DNA from: Methanosalsum natronophilum
GTDB lineage: Archaea > Halobacteriota > Methanosarcinia > Methanosarcinales > Methanosarcinaceae
Reading direction: 5' to 3'
Assembly: GCF_024808815.1 (NCBI RefSeq)
Contig: NZ_JANUCS010000007.1
Location: 42,263 to 106,262, forward strand
Length of the DNA stretch: 64,000 nucleotides
Positions 56,231 through 64,000 of the stretch are shown here, one piece after another. Under the pieces are notes generated by a model, which saw only the letters and a program-made list of their open reading frames with translations, did not search any database and had not been told where the DNA came from. Made by a program: the position numbers and the translations under genes. How positions within the stretch are numbered: position 1 is the stretch's first letter; each line of letters begins with the position of its first letter.

Positions 56231-57841
56231 ATGTCACTGTTTATAGAAATAAATGATTTAAATTTAAATTTTGGGGAAACAAAAGTACTAAAGAACATAA
56301 ATTTAACAATAAATGAAGGTGAAGTTGTTGGAATCCTTGGTAAAAGCGGTTCAGGTAAAACGGTATTGATGCATGTTTTAAGAGGTTTTGAAGAGTATTC
56401 CGATGTTTCAGGTGAAGTAATCTATCATCTAGCAAAATGTGATTCATGTGATTATATAGATGCACCAAGTAAAACAGATGAGAAATGTCATCTTTGTTCC
56501 GGTGTATTTAAACATTTCAAGGCAGACTTTGTAAAGCTTCCACTATATGATCCTTTAAGACGGAAAATAACAAAAAGAGTTGCAATAATGCTACAAAGAA
56601 CATTTGCCCTTTATGGCGATGAAAAGGTTATTGCAAACGTAACCAATGCATTAAATGAAATTGGATATACTGGAAGTGATACACTTTCAAAAGCTATAGA
56701 CATATTAGATCAAGTTCAATTATCTCATAGAATTACCCATGTTGCAAGAGATTTAAGTGGGGGTGAAAAACAAAGAGTTGTCTTAGCGAGACAACTTGTA
56801 AAACATCCTATGCTTCTGTTAGCAGATGAACCAACTGGCACATTAGATCCAAATACTTCTGGCATTGTTCATGAGATTATAATGGAAACAGTAAAAGAAT
56901 ATAATATGACGATGATAATAACGTCTCATTGGCCAGATGTAATAAGTGATATTTCCGACAAAGCAATCTTTCTTGATGATGGAAAAATTATTGGCCAAGG
57001 TAAACCGGAGGAAGTGGCCAATGATTTTCTGAAATATGTGGGAACTGTCGAAAAGGAGTCTAGACCATCAGCAGGTGAACCAATAATTAAAGTAAAAAAC
57101 TTGTCTAAAAAATACATTTCAGTTAATAGAGGAGTGGTCTATGCTATAAACGACCTATCCTTTGAAGTTAAAGAAGGAGAAATCTTTGGAATTGCAGGTG
57201 TCAGTGGGGCTGGTAAGACAACTACATCTAAAATTCTTATAGGAAACATTCAGCCAACTACCGGTGAAGTCTTTGTGCGTGTAGGTGAAGAATGGATTGA
57301 TATGAAAGTACCAGGGCCTTTGAATAGGGGACGTGCAAACCAGTATATGGGTATTCTTCATCAAGAATATGGGCTGTATATCCAAAGATCTGTAATAGAT
57401 AACCTTACAGAATCAATTGGACTTGATTTACCTTATGAACTAGCAGTAAAAAAAGCAATTGATACTCTTAATGCTACAGGCTTTAGTAAAAAGAAAGCAG
57501 AAAATATTTTATCGAAGTTAGCAGAAGAATTAAGTGAAGGAGAAAAGCATCGCGTTGCACTAGCTCAAGTTTTGATAAGGGAACCAAATATTGTAATTAT
57601 GGATGAGCCAACTGGAACAATGGATCCCATTACTAAAAATGATGTAGCATCATCAATTTTGAATGCAAGAGATAACATGGCAGATACTTTCATTATCGTA
57701 TCTCATGACATGGACTTCTTGGAAAACGTATGTGATCGTGTTGCTTTAATGAGAGATGGAAAAATAGTTGATATTGGTGAACCCAAAAAAGTGTTGTCAC
57801 AACTAACAGGAAAAGAGAAAATTGAAGCTGATAAATGTTAA
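56231..57841 (+). CDS. atwA: Methyl-coenzyme M reductase system component A2
   Basis: Component A2 supplies ATP-dependent energy for reductive activation of F430 in methyl-CoM reductase. It is a soluble tandem ABC ATPase of 536 residues with Walker A sites GKSGSGKT (near 40) and GVSGAGKT (near 322), signatures DLSGGEKQR and ELSEGEKHR, and Walker [12 protein letters not shown] and [13 protein letters not shown] Cys cluster CDSC...CHLC (residues 75-92) in the first domain resembles a zinc knuckle. A strong GAGGAGGGT site precedes ATG. It starts the mmp cluster. Confidence 0.96.
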   Translation: MSLFIEINDLNLNFGETKVLKNINLTINEGEVVGILGKSGSGKTVLMHVLRGFEEYSDVSGEVIYHLAKCDSCDYIDAPSKTDEKCHLCSGVFKHFKADFVKLPLYDPLRRKITKRVAIMLQRTFALYGDEKVIANVTNALNEIGYTGSDTLSKAIDILDQVQLSHRITHVARDLSGGEKQRVVLARQLVKHPMLLLADEPTGTLDPNTSGIVHEIIMETVKEYNMTMIITSHWPDVISDISDKAIFLDDGKIIGQGKPEEVANDFLKYVGTVEKESRPSAGEPIIKVKNLSKKYISVNRGVVYAINDLSFEVKEGEIFGIAGVSGAGKTTTSKILIGNIQPTTGEVFVRVGEEWIDMKVPGPLNRGRANQYMGILHQEYGLYIQRSVIDNLTESIGLDLPYELAVKKAIDTLNATGFSKKKAENILSKLAEELSEGEKHRVALAQVLIREPNIVIMDEPTGTMDPITKNDVASSILNARDNMADTFIIVSHDMDFLENVCDRVALMRDGKIVDIGEPKKVLSQLTGKEKIEADKC

Positions 57842-57867
57842 GTTCATGATTTTGAGGGGAGATTTTC

Positions 57868-59418
57868 ATTTCAGATAGAATACATGTAAAAGTAAACGGG
57901 TTAGAAGCTGAACTGGACGTTGGCACAACGGTTGGGGATGTTATAGATATTTTGGAAGCACCATACAAAGCAGGTACTTCTTATGGAATATTGAAAAATT
58001 CTAATGGTTATGAAGAAAAAGAAGTATCTAGCTATAATTTAAAAACGAATAAAGGTGAAATTAAGATAGAGCTTAATAATGCAAATAAATATTCAGTTAA
58101 CTTATGGCTGAATAATTTCAAAAAGTTTGAAGATGTAACCTTAAAGTGGGCTGGAATAGAATCACTTGCCTTTGGGTCAGTTCCAACAGATATTGAATTC
58201 ACACGAGAATCTTTATCTTTTGAAAAGTTTGATGTCTTACTAGCTGCAGGGGGGTATGATTCAAATAGCACTCAACTAGTTTTTATAAAGGAAGGACATA
58301 CGGGAGAATATGGACACTCATTTGAAGGGCCATTTGCAAGGGTAGTTGGTGGAAAGAACATAATCTCTAAGATTAGTAAAGGCGATAAAATTTTAAAAAT
58401 TGAGCCTGTTCTAAAATGGGAAGATCAAGGAGAAGTCATTTTCACACCTGATTTATCTAAAACCTTGGAAAATGGCGATAACTTATTTACATTTGTTAAT
58501 GTAGAGATGTCTCCTAATTCCCCACTTGGAGCAAAACACTTTTACACTCTTATTAAAGGAGGAGACTTGAAAGTTGATTTGACTGCTGGTGCTTATATAT
58601 GTGATACTACTTTACATGGAGAAGAGTGCACGTACGAAAATTTCGAACCTCGTACAGAAGGGGCTGTTTTTGTTAGGACTGTGGGCTATGGTACTGGTAA
58701 AGTTTTTATATCTAAGGTGAACATGCCGGCAACATTAATGCACTCAGTTGTGGGGAATGTAACAAGTGGAATTGAGCTCGTTAAAATGGCTTCAATTGGG
58801 CACACATTAACTGTATTTGCAAATCCTCAGCAGATAATGCTTCAGGGAAAATATATTCACGAAATAAAAAAACTTCTGAGTGAATCTGAAATTGAGCTGG
58901 AAATAGTAGGAAGTAAAGATGATAATTCATTAGTAGTTTCACAAGACCCTGAAACAACTTTAGATATACTCAAAGAAAAAAAGGTGAAAGTAGTATCTAT
59001 TCCCGAAACAAATTTAGTAAAAGTGAAATTGTACTATGATAATGCACCAAAAACTGTAGATTATTTTAAGAGTTCTATAGGCCTTCATTTTAATTTGGTA
59101 GGATCTTTAAAAGTTAGTATGGCTTACGATACTACATATTTGTTTGAGCCCCAAAAAAATATGAAATTGGTTAAAGAAATATTTCCTGAAAATACTCCTT
59201 CTTCTAAAGTAAATAAAGGTGACATTGGAATAACAAACCAGGCTTCTAAGCGAATGGGTACAATTGGAATAAAGACAGAGAATGATAATTTATTTGGACC
59301 AACTGGAGAGAAATTTGGAAATACTAATGTCGTGGGGAAAGTTCTTGAACCTGAAAAACTTAAACATTTGAAGAAGGGAGATTTAATGTATATAATTGAA
59401 GCCGAAGAGGGTGATTAA
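57868..59418 (+). CDS. mmp3: Methanogenesis marker protein 3; probable AUU start
   Basis: Mmp3 belongs to the MCR activation complex with McrC, Mmp7, Mmp17 and AtwA. The predicted protein has about 516 residues: an N-terminal ThiS/MoaD-like beta-grasp domain (IHVKVNGLEAELDVGTTVGDVIDILEA, residues about 5-31 onwards), a cyclophilin-like region (EGPFARVVGGKNIISK) and a long C-terminal domain. The beta-grasp domain is encoded before the first standard start, TTG 57952. The reading frame upstream is closed by TGA at 57853. ATT at 57868, six bases after GAGGGGAG, gives M-S-D-R-I-H-V-K-V. So translation likely begins at AUU. Confidence 0.85.
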   Translation: MSDRIHVKVNGLEAELDVGTTVGDVIDILEAPYKAGTSYGILKNSNGYEEKEVSSYNLKTNKGEIKIELNNANKYSVNLWLNNFKKFEDVTLKWAGIESLAFGSVPTDIEFTRESLSFEKFDVLLAAGGYDSNSTQLVFIKEGHTGEYGHSFEGPFARVVGGKNIISKISKGDKILKIEPVLKWEDQGEVIFTPDLSKTLENGDNLFTFVNVEMSPNSPLGAKHFYTLIKGGDLKVDLTAGAYICDTTLHGEECTYENFEPRTEGAVFVRTVGYGTGKVFISKVNMPATLMHSVVGNVTSGIELVKMASIGHTLTVFANPQQIMLQGKYIHEIKKLLSESEIELEIVGSKDDNSLVVSQDPETTLDILKEKKVKVVSIPETNLVKVKLYYDNAPKTVDYFKSSIGLHFNLVGSLKVSMAYDTTYLFEPQKNMKLVKEIFPENTPSSKVNKGDIGITNQASKRMGTIGIKTENDNLFGPTGEKFGNTNVVGKVLEPEKLKHLKKGDLMYIIEAEEGD

Positions 59419-59869
59419 AATTTCTTCAGAAGATGAGAAAAAAAAAGACAATATAACTCGTATAATCGTCACTAACTCAGAAAGTATGCTTCCTTCAGAT
59501 GTTATGATGAAGGTTTATCATTCTTCTTCAGATGTGACAGCAAAAGAAACCTGCTTTGGAACTATGATTAATGGACCTATAGAGTCTGTAAATAAAGTTG
59601 TTGAAGACGTTGTCTCAATGGATCCAAATCATATTTTTGTAAAAGACCGTGGATTTTTGCCAGGCGATGAAAGAAGGTGTCGAAGTAGTAGAGGGGGTGG
59701 TCCCAGGCCAGGATTTCATTTTTTAAGAGAAGAAGTAAATACCCTTCCACTAATCAGTAAAGGTTTAGAAGCATACTATAAAGGGGAATCTCCATCAAGT
59801 GGATTCGAGGCAAAACAAAAGCTAGATGCATTTAAACTAAAATATATAATTGAATCTGAAGAAATGTGA
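59411..59869 (+). CDS. mmp6: Methanogenesis marker protein 6
   Basis: Mmp6 is a methanogen-specific protein linked to MCR. This copy of about 150 residues contains VVMKVYHSS-like VMMKVYHSSSD, KETCFGTMINGP, DPNHIFVKDRGFLPGDERRCR, and RPGFHFLREE. The start is uncertain: TTG 59396 and GTG 59411 are in frame and overlap mmp3, while ATT at 59420 lies four bases after a near-perfect GGTGAT ribosome site and would give M-S-S-E-D-E, resembling relatives. I set the start at GTG as the most conservative choice. The arginine-cysteine-rich motif near residue 93 is notable. Confidence 0.85.
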   Translation: MIKISSEDEKKKDNITRIIVTNSESMLPSDVMMKVYHSSSDVTAKETCFGTMINGPIESVNKVVEDVVSMDPNHIFVKDRGFLPGDERRCRSSRGGGPRPGFHFLREEVNTLPLISKGLEAYYKGESPSSGFEAKQKLDAFKLKYIIESEEM

Positions 59870-59878
59870 GTTGATAAC

Positions 59879-60355
59879 TTGGCACAAATTATCATATATC
59901 CAACTACTAGCCTTATATTATCAGACCTTGTAAGAAGATTTGGTCATGAACCTTTAGTTATGATGGAGCAAATCAGAGAAAAAATCAATACAGTTGGAAT
60001 CGACTCTCCTCCTCTTAATATTACTGGGCAAGAACCAAAAAAAGGTTTGAAATATGCAGCCGTTGAAGTTCCTGCAGGAGTACGTGGTAGAATGGCACTT
60101 GTAGGTCCACTTATAGACTCAGCTGAAGCCGGAATAATTGTTGATGAACCAGATATTGCGTTTGGTTGTATGGGCTGTGCTAGAACTAATGAACTCACAA
60201 AATATCTAATCAGGCAACGAGATATTCCACTTTTAGAGATATATTACCCAAGAACTGAGGATGAAGGAAAAGAATTTGTTAAACAGATTGCAACATTTTT
60301 AAAGGAATTAAACAATAACTCAAAAAACTCAGAATCTGAGGAGGAAGCTAATTGA
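59879..60355 (+). CDS. mmp5: Methanogenesis marker protein 5
   Basis: Mmp5 is a conserved methanogen protein of unknown detailed role. The 158 residues include [24 protein letters not shown] and [19 protein letters not shown], with a CxxC that may bind metal or a cluster. The start TTG 59879 (MAQIIIYP) follows GTGAGTTGAT. The stop overlaps the mmp15 start (TTGA), after GAGGAAG. Confidence 0.88.
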   Translation: MAQIIIYPTTSLILSDLVRRFGHEPLVMMEQIREKINTVGIDSPPLNITGQEPKKGLKYAAVEVPAGVRGRMALVGPLIDSAEAGIIVDEPDIAFGCMGCARTNELTKYLIRQRDIPLLEIYYPRTEDEGKEFVKQIATFLKELNNNSKNSESEEEAN

Positions 60356-61659
60356 GCGATGAACAAAATAGTACTGATCTTCCAATTTATGATGCTCAAA
60401 AAAGAAGAGTTGATAGGGCATCAAAAGAAAAATCGGTAAAAATTGCATTACTTTCATGTGGCTCAGAATATGCTGGCGTTCAAGCTGAAATTGAATCTGC
60501 TGCTAAAGATGTAAATGCTCAATTAGTTTATCCTGAGATTCCAGTAGATGAATTGGAAAATATTGGACGTGATTTTGGATTAGAAGTAGCGAGTCCTGAC
60601 CTGAAACTATTAATGGCGCGTGCAAAATCAATCATAAAAGGAGACGTTAAAGTTGATGCAGTACTCATCACAACTTGCTTTAGATGTGCAGAAGCTGCTA
60701 TTGTCCGAAATGAAGTAAGAAGATACATTCATAATAATATAAACCTGCCTGTTATTAGTTATTCTTTTACTGAAAGAACTAAAGCAGCAACACTTTTGAC
60801 CAGAATGGAGGCCTTAACAACAGTAGCAAGGCGTAAAACTCTTTTATCCAGGGAAAAACAAAAAGGTCTTACTGTAGGCATTGATTCTGGGTCAACTACA
60901 ACAAAAGCAGTTGTAATGAGAAATGATGAAATTATTGGTGAAGGGTGGGTTCCGACAGTAAAAGTTATTGATAGTGCAGAAAATGCTTTAAGAGATGCAC
61001 TTGAGGAAGCTAAGGTCTCTAAAGAAGATATTCAAGCGATAGGGGCTACTGGTTATGGTCGCTTTTTAGTAGGGGATCATTTCAACGCACAAGTTGTTCA
61101 AGAAGAAATCACTGTAAATTCTAAAGGTGCTGTATACCTTGCAGATCGTCAAAAAGGTCCAGCTACTGTAATTGATATTGGGGGTATGGATAATAAAGCA
61201 ATTTCAGTAGATGATGGCATTCCAGGAATTTTTACTATGGGAGGTATTTGCGCTGGAGCTTCCGGAAGATTCCTTGAAATGACCAGCAAAAGACTTGGAG
61301 TGGATATTACGGAACTTGGTGCACTTGCCGTGAAAGGTATGAAGGAAAATGTTGAAATGAACAGCTATTGTATTGTTTTTGGAATACAGTCTCTTGTAAA
61401 CTCTCTTGCAAAAGGAGCTTCACCTGAAGATGTTGCTGCAGCTGCATGTTATAGTGTGGTGGAGCAAATATTTGAACAACAACTTCAAGAAATTGAGGTT
61501 AATGAACCTTTGATTTTGGTTGGGGGCTCTTCACTTATAGAGGGTATTCCACTAGCTCTTGGAGAATTTCTTAATGTTGATGTGCTTGTTCCACCGAATG
61601 CACATCTAATTGGAGCTGTAGGTTCTGCTTTACTTGCCTCTGGTTACGTTGAGGAGTAA
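60352..61659 (+). CDS. mmp15: Methanogenesis marker protein 15 (BadF/BcrA-type ATPase)
   Basis: Mmp15 resembles the ATPase activators of 2-hydroxyacyl-CoA dehydratase and benzoyl-CoA reductase (BcrAD/BadFG). The 435 residues start with a less conserved alpha/beta domain with [10 protein letters not shown] and [10 protein letters not shown]; the ATPase follows with [13 protein letters not shown] near residue 175, [19 protein letters not shown] and [12 protein letters not shown], the last holding the cysteine that bridges a [4Fe-4S] cluster in relatives. It could pair ATP use with electron transfer to MCR. The start is TTG in the mmp5 stop. Confidence 0.9.
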   Translation: MSDEQNSTDLPIYDAQKRRVDRASKEKSVKIALLSCGSEYAGVQAEIESAAKDVNAQLVYPEIPVDELENIGRDFGLEVASPDLKLLMARAKSIIKGDVKVDAVLITTCFRCAEAAIVRNEVRRYIHNNINLPVISYSFTERTKAATLLTRMEALTTVARRKTLLSREKQKGLTVGIDSGSTTTKAVVMRNDEIIGEGWVPTVKVIDSAENALRDALEEAKVSKEDIQAIGATGYGRFLVGDHFNAQVVQEEITVNSKGAVYLADRQKGPATVIDIGGMDNKAISVDDGIPGIFTMGGICAGASGRFLEMTSKRLGVDITELGALAVKGMKENVEMNSYCIVFGIQSLVNSLAKGASPEDVAAAACYSVVEQIFEQQLQEIEVNEPLILVGGSSLIEGIPLALGEFLNVDVLVPPNAHLIGAVGSALLASGYVEE

Positions 61660-61665
61660 GATATC

Positions 61666-62259
61666 ATGGAACCTCTTGAAAAATTTATAGTCGAATCCGA
61701 AGTCGATTCTGAAGCTCAAAGCTATAAGATGGTAATGGAAGATATCATATCTGACCTAAATGTTTTAAGTTCTATTGGAAGGATATACGTTTCCGTAAGG
61801 CCAAAGGAATCTGTATTTGTGATGGCAATAATTCTTAGAAAAAGTTTTTCTCCTATCGAATTGCAGGATTTCGCAGAGGTAAATATTGAATTGTCTGATA
61901 AAAAGAAAATAGTCTTAAGTGTAAAATCTGAAAAATATTTACCGAAGACATTAGAGTTATTATGGAGCAGGTATGGGAAACATAATATTCTGCAACCAGA
62001 TAGAAGGACTATAAAAATTATTTGTGAAGACCCGCATAAAGAAATTGAATATATCAAAAGTTTAGTAATTGATGACCCACAAACAACACTTAAGTCAAAA
62101 CTATTAGAGTTATCAATAAGAGCAGCACCTGAAGGATTTCGGGTAAGAAACCAACAATTCTTTGACAGTAAATTTTTATTTGTAGCAAGCGAAGAAAATA
62201 TAGAAACTCATTGGATTGAAGAAGCTAAAGAAATGCTAAAAAAATTGGAGGAAGCTTGA
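61666..62259 (+). CDS. mmp17: Methanogenesis marker protein 17
   Basis: Mmp17 belongs to the MCR activation complex. The 197-residue protein begins MEPLEKFIVESEVDSEAQSYK and contains RTIKIICEDP and APEGFRVRNQQFFDSKFLFVASEE. ATG is preceded by GAGGAG. The stop TGA touches the ATG of mmp7, so translation of the two is coupled. Confidence 0.87.
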   Translation: MEPLEKFIVESEVDSEAQSYKMVMEDIISDLNVLSSIGRIYVSVRPKESVFVMAIILRKSFSPIELQDFAEVNIELSDKKKIVLSVKSEKYLPKTLELLWSRYGKHNILQPDRRTIKIICEDPHKEIEYIKSLVIDDPQTTLKSKLLELSIRAAPEGFRVRNQQFFDSKFLFVASEENIETHWIEEAKEMLKKLEEA

Positions 62260-63195
62260 ATGTCTCAAGTCCTTGAACCATATATTTACGAGGGAGGTAT
62301 TCATAAACATGGACTTATCCTTGAACTTCTTGAAGATATTGGAGGATATTTAGTACAAAAGACACCAGCTGCAACAGAGGTAACATTGATCATGTTAATC
62401 CCAAAAGACGATGTACCACTTGTAGAAGATTTAGCAAAAAAATTACTTGGCAAGGTCACTCGTGCTCCTCTTACTGGAGTTGAGATTGCAGTGGTGTCAC
62501 CAACTTTAGCTTATCATCATTTACCTCACTCAGCATGCGACATTGCAGAACATCTTAGGCGTGATGGTGCAAATACTAATATGATAGGATTAGCACGAGG
62601 TATGGGGAGAAGAGTTGCTAATTTAAATAATTATGAGGGCCGTTTAATCAATGAACACGATATTGCTCTTTACTCATTTGGTATTTTTCGTGACTGCATA
62701 AAAACGAAAAAAATGAAATTATTTGAAGGGATAAATATTCCAATAATTGTAACAGGTGGACCAGAAATTGCAACAGAAGAGGTACCAGGATCAGATTTAT
62801 ATATTGGAAATATAGGCCGAATACCTCATAGAATGAGAAAAAGCGATGAGCTGGATGCACTTGATACAATGAATAAGAAAGTAGGCGAACTAATTGATTC
62901 TATCAGGGATGATTTATCAAAAGATCCACTAGTAACAATTCCTGCGAGAGTTATGAAAGAAGTTCATGAGCAAGTACCAGCTATTAATAAAGTTTTAACG
63001 CCTTCTCCTATTACACTTCAGCTAGATGGTCTAAGAATAAAACTCCCATATGATGAATACAAAAGCAAGATACATCATATAGAGTTTGATGAAGGTTTTA
63101 TACTAGGCGATATTGCTAATATTAGTCCCTCAAACATGAAAAATTATATATTAGTTAAAATAAAAAGGGAATCTGATATAGGCTTTTCAATCTAA
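62260..63195 (+). CDS. mmp7: Methanogenesis marker protein 7
   Basis: Mmp7, with Mmp17 and Mmp3, participates in MCR activation. The 311 residues contain HHLPHSACDIAEHLRRDGA, GLARGMGRRVANLN, LYSFGIFRDCIKTKK and IVTGGPEI. The closely spaced His/Cys residues in HHLPHSAC suggest a metal site, which is inference. ATG is immediately after mmp17 with a GGAGGAAG site. It is the last of the mmp cluster; the AhpD-like gene follows 27 bases later. Confidence 0.9.
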   Translation: MSQVLEPYIYEGGIHKHGLILELLEDIGGYLVQKTPAATEVTLIMLIPKDDVPLVEDLAKKLLGKVTRAPLTGVEIAVVSPTLAYHHLPHSACDIAEHLRRDGANTNMIGLARGMGRRVANLNNYEGRLINEHDIALYSFGIFRDCIKTKKMKLFEGINIPIIVTGGPEIATEEVPGSDLYIGNIGRIPHRMRKSDELDALDTMNKKVGELIDSIRDDLSKDPLVTIPARVMKEVHEQVPAINKVLTPSPITLQLDGLRIKLPYDEYKSKIHHIEFDEGFILGDIANISPSNMKNYILVKIKRESDIGFSI

Positions 63196-63222
63196 ATACT
63201 GGTTCAATGTTGGTGCTACAAA

Positions 63223-63687
63223 ATGGAAATAAATAAAATAAGTGCAATTCTTGGAGAAAAACCAGAAGTAACCGCATCTAAACTATTAGAAGATGTAGAG
63301 AAGTATTACGGTGAAATTCCTTATATACTAAATTTCATGAAAGATCAACCTGAGATCTTAATCCCAAAGATACTTTATGATAACTCTATAATGCGTGAAT
63401 TCAAGAATATAGATCCAAAAACGGTTGAAATGATTTGTATTGGAGTCTCAGCTGCGCTTAAGTGTGAACACTGCCTAAAAATGCATATCAAAACGGCTAA
63501 AAAGCTGGGTGTCGAAAAAAATGAAATATTTGATGCAATACTTATTGCTGGTACTTTATCTAATGCAGCTGTACTTGCAGAGGGAACTAGATCAATTGAC
63601 TCTGTTTTGAATTCGGAAGACGACAACTCATGTGATGATACTTGTGAAGTTTGTAATATTTCAGAAAGCAATTTTAAGAAATCTTGA
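63223..63687 (+). CDS. AhpD-like / carboxymuconolactone decarboxylase family protein
   Basis: This 154-residue protein has the AhpD-type core with ALKCEHCLKMHIKTAKKLG, where the CxxC pair (about residues 83-86) and nearby His suit a peroxidase or thiol redox role. A C-terminal tail (CDDTCEVCNISES) adds three cysteines outside the normal fold. ATG follows mmp7 by 27 bases and the two may be co-transcribed, suggesting protection of MCR activation chemistry from oxygen. That link is inferred. Confidence 0.82.
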   Translation: MEINKISAILGEKPEVTASKLLEDVEKYYGEIPYILNFMKDQPEILIPKILYDNSIMREFKNIDPKTVEMICIGVSAALKCEHCLKMHIKTAKKLGVEKNEIFDAILIAGTLSNAAVLAEGTRSIDSVLNSEDDNSCDDTCEVCNISESNFKKS

Positions 63688-64000
63688 TTGATAATTTTGA
63701 TTTTCGAGTATAATAGCTTTCTTTGAACATATACTCTTTGCTATTTATCTATTTAGCTCATTCATTTAGTAGTTAAATCTATACAACTTTGAGATAAAGA
63801 GAGCTATTGAACTTCCCCCTCCAAATTTTATTTATAACACTTCCTTTAATAAATAACTGTTTTAACTATAATTATTGCACTGTACATAAATTTATATTCT
63901 TATTACCTAAGTTTGCCAGTTTAAACTATTTTTGATTAAATATTACTAATTTTTGTCGGAAAATGAGTTTGCCAGTTCAGCTAATTTTGTTGATTTTACT
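63688..64000. other. Intergenic region at the right edge (313 bases)
   Basis: AT-rich DNA after the AhpD-like gene, with no ORF. It contains two imperfect copies of a roughly 30-base string sharing AGTTTGCCAGTT, starting near 63910 and 63966. The next gene lies beyond the window. Confidence 0.5.
63909..63996. repeat. Two imperfect direct repeats sharing AGTTTGCCAGTT
   Basis: The first copy begins near 63910 and continues TAAACTATTTTTGAT; the second begins near 63966 and continues CAGCTAATTTTGTTGAT. They start about 56 bases apart. This may be the beginning of a repeat family or array that continues past the window, or a regulatory site. Confidence 0.4.

Noticed and set aside
63909..63996. 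Possible CRISPR array
   Set aside because: Only two imperfect copies, about 12 conserved bases, no constant repeat length and no cas gene.

Overview
The window is AT-rich chromosomal DNA of a methanogenic euryarchaeon, most probably a member of the Methanosarcinales. The evidence is a cluster of methyl-coenzyme M reductase (MCR) activation and methanogenesis-marker genes (atwA, mmp3, mmp6, mmp5, mmp15, mmp17, mmp7), archaeal pyruvate synthase, RadA, Cdc48, aIF5A, class I lysyl-tRNA synthetase, archaeal CoA biosynthesis enzymes, and bacterial-type mutS-mutL, which in archaea are typical of Methanosarcina relatives. Many genes have archaeal Shine-Dalgarno sequences (GGAGG, GGTGAT) and TATA boxes. 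I saw no insertion sequence, prophage, rRNA or convincing CRISPR array. The region reads as core chromosome, densely coding on both strands.

Layout. 1-2.4 kb: pyruvate:ferredoxin oxidoreductase porC-porD-porA-porB (minus, porB cut by the window edge). 2.6-9.4 kb: universal stress protein, UPF0200/UPF0201 pair, a sugar-phosphate-isomerase-like protein, tRNA-Lys(CTT), a carotenoid-desaturase-like oxidoreductase, purC, nikR and three small proteins. 9.6-17.6 kb: presenilin-like protease, ArsR-type regulator, mutS-mutL, then cbiD-cbiE of cobamide synthesis. 17.6-22.3 kb: a cobalt/nickel ECF transporter (cbiM, a CbiN-like subunit, cbiQ; cbiO separate), split around a gene for a histidine-rich, duplicated, PGF-CTERM surface protein. 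22-29 kb: endonuclease IV-like protein, coaD, radA, phosphoglycolate phosphatase, PRC-barrel protein and cdc48. 29-36 kb: larC, a PhoU/AbrB protein, an Era-like GTPase-DUF2073 operon, hexuloisomerase, aminotransferase and a NOG1-like GTPase. 36-45 kb: CBS/HTH regulator, hisE, aconitase-family large subunit, YkgJ-type protein, DHH phosphoesterase, nnr, moaC, prs and an endonuclease III homologue. 45-55 kb: arginine decarboxylase, lysS, U32 protease, hisF, pcm, speB, aIF5A and ogt. 55-63.7 kb: a HAD protein, the MCR activation/marker cluster and an AhpD-like protein.

Themes. Metal handling is prominent: NikR, LarC, CbiD/E and the ECF transporter fit a methanogen's need for Ni (F430) and Co (corrinoids). 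The polyamine/hypusine route is represented by PdaD (agmatine), SpeB (putrescine) and aIF5A.

The most notable observations are: (1) three genes (PhoU/AbrB, mmp3, mmp6) whose conserved N-termini begin at AUA or AUU codons, two of them with no ATG, GTG or TTG available upstream; (2) similar inverted repeats upstream of both the cbiM operon and the histidine-rich PGF-CTERM gene, suggesting one regulon and a possible surface metal-capture protein; (3) a 336-bp perfectly identical internal repeat in that gene; (4) degenerate or unusual enzymes (a miniature TrmO-like protein, an endonuclease III homologue without its fourth Fe-S cysteine, a P-type-ATPase-like HAD protein).
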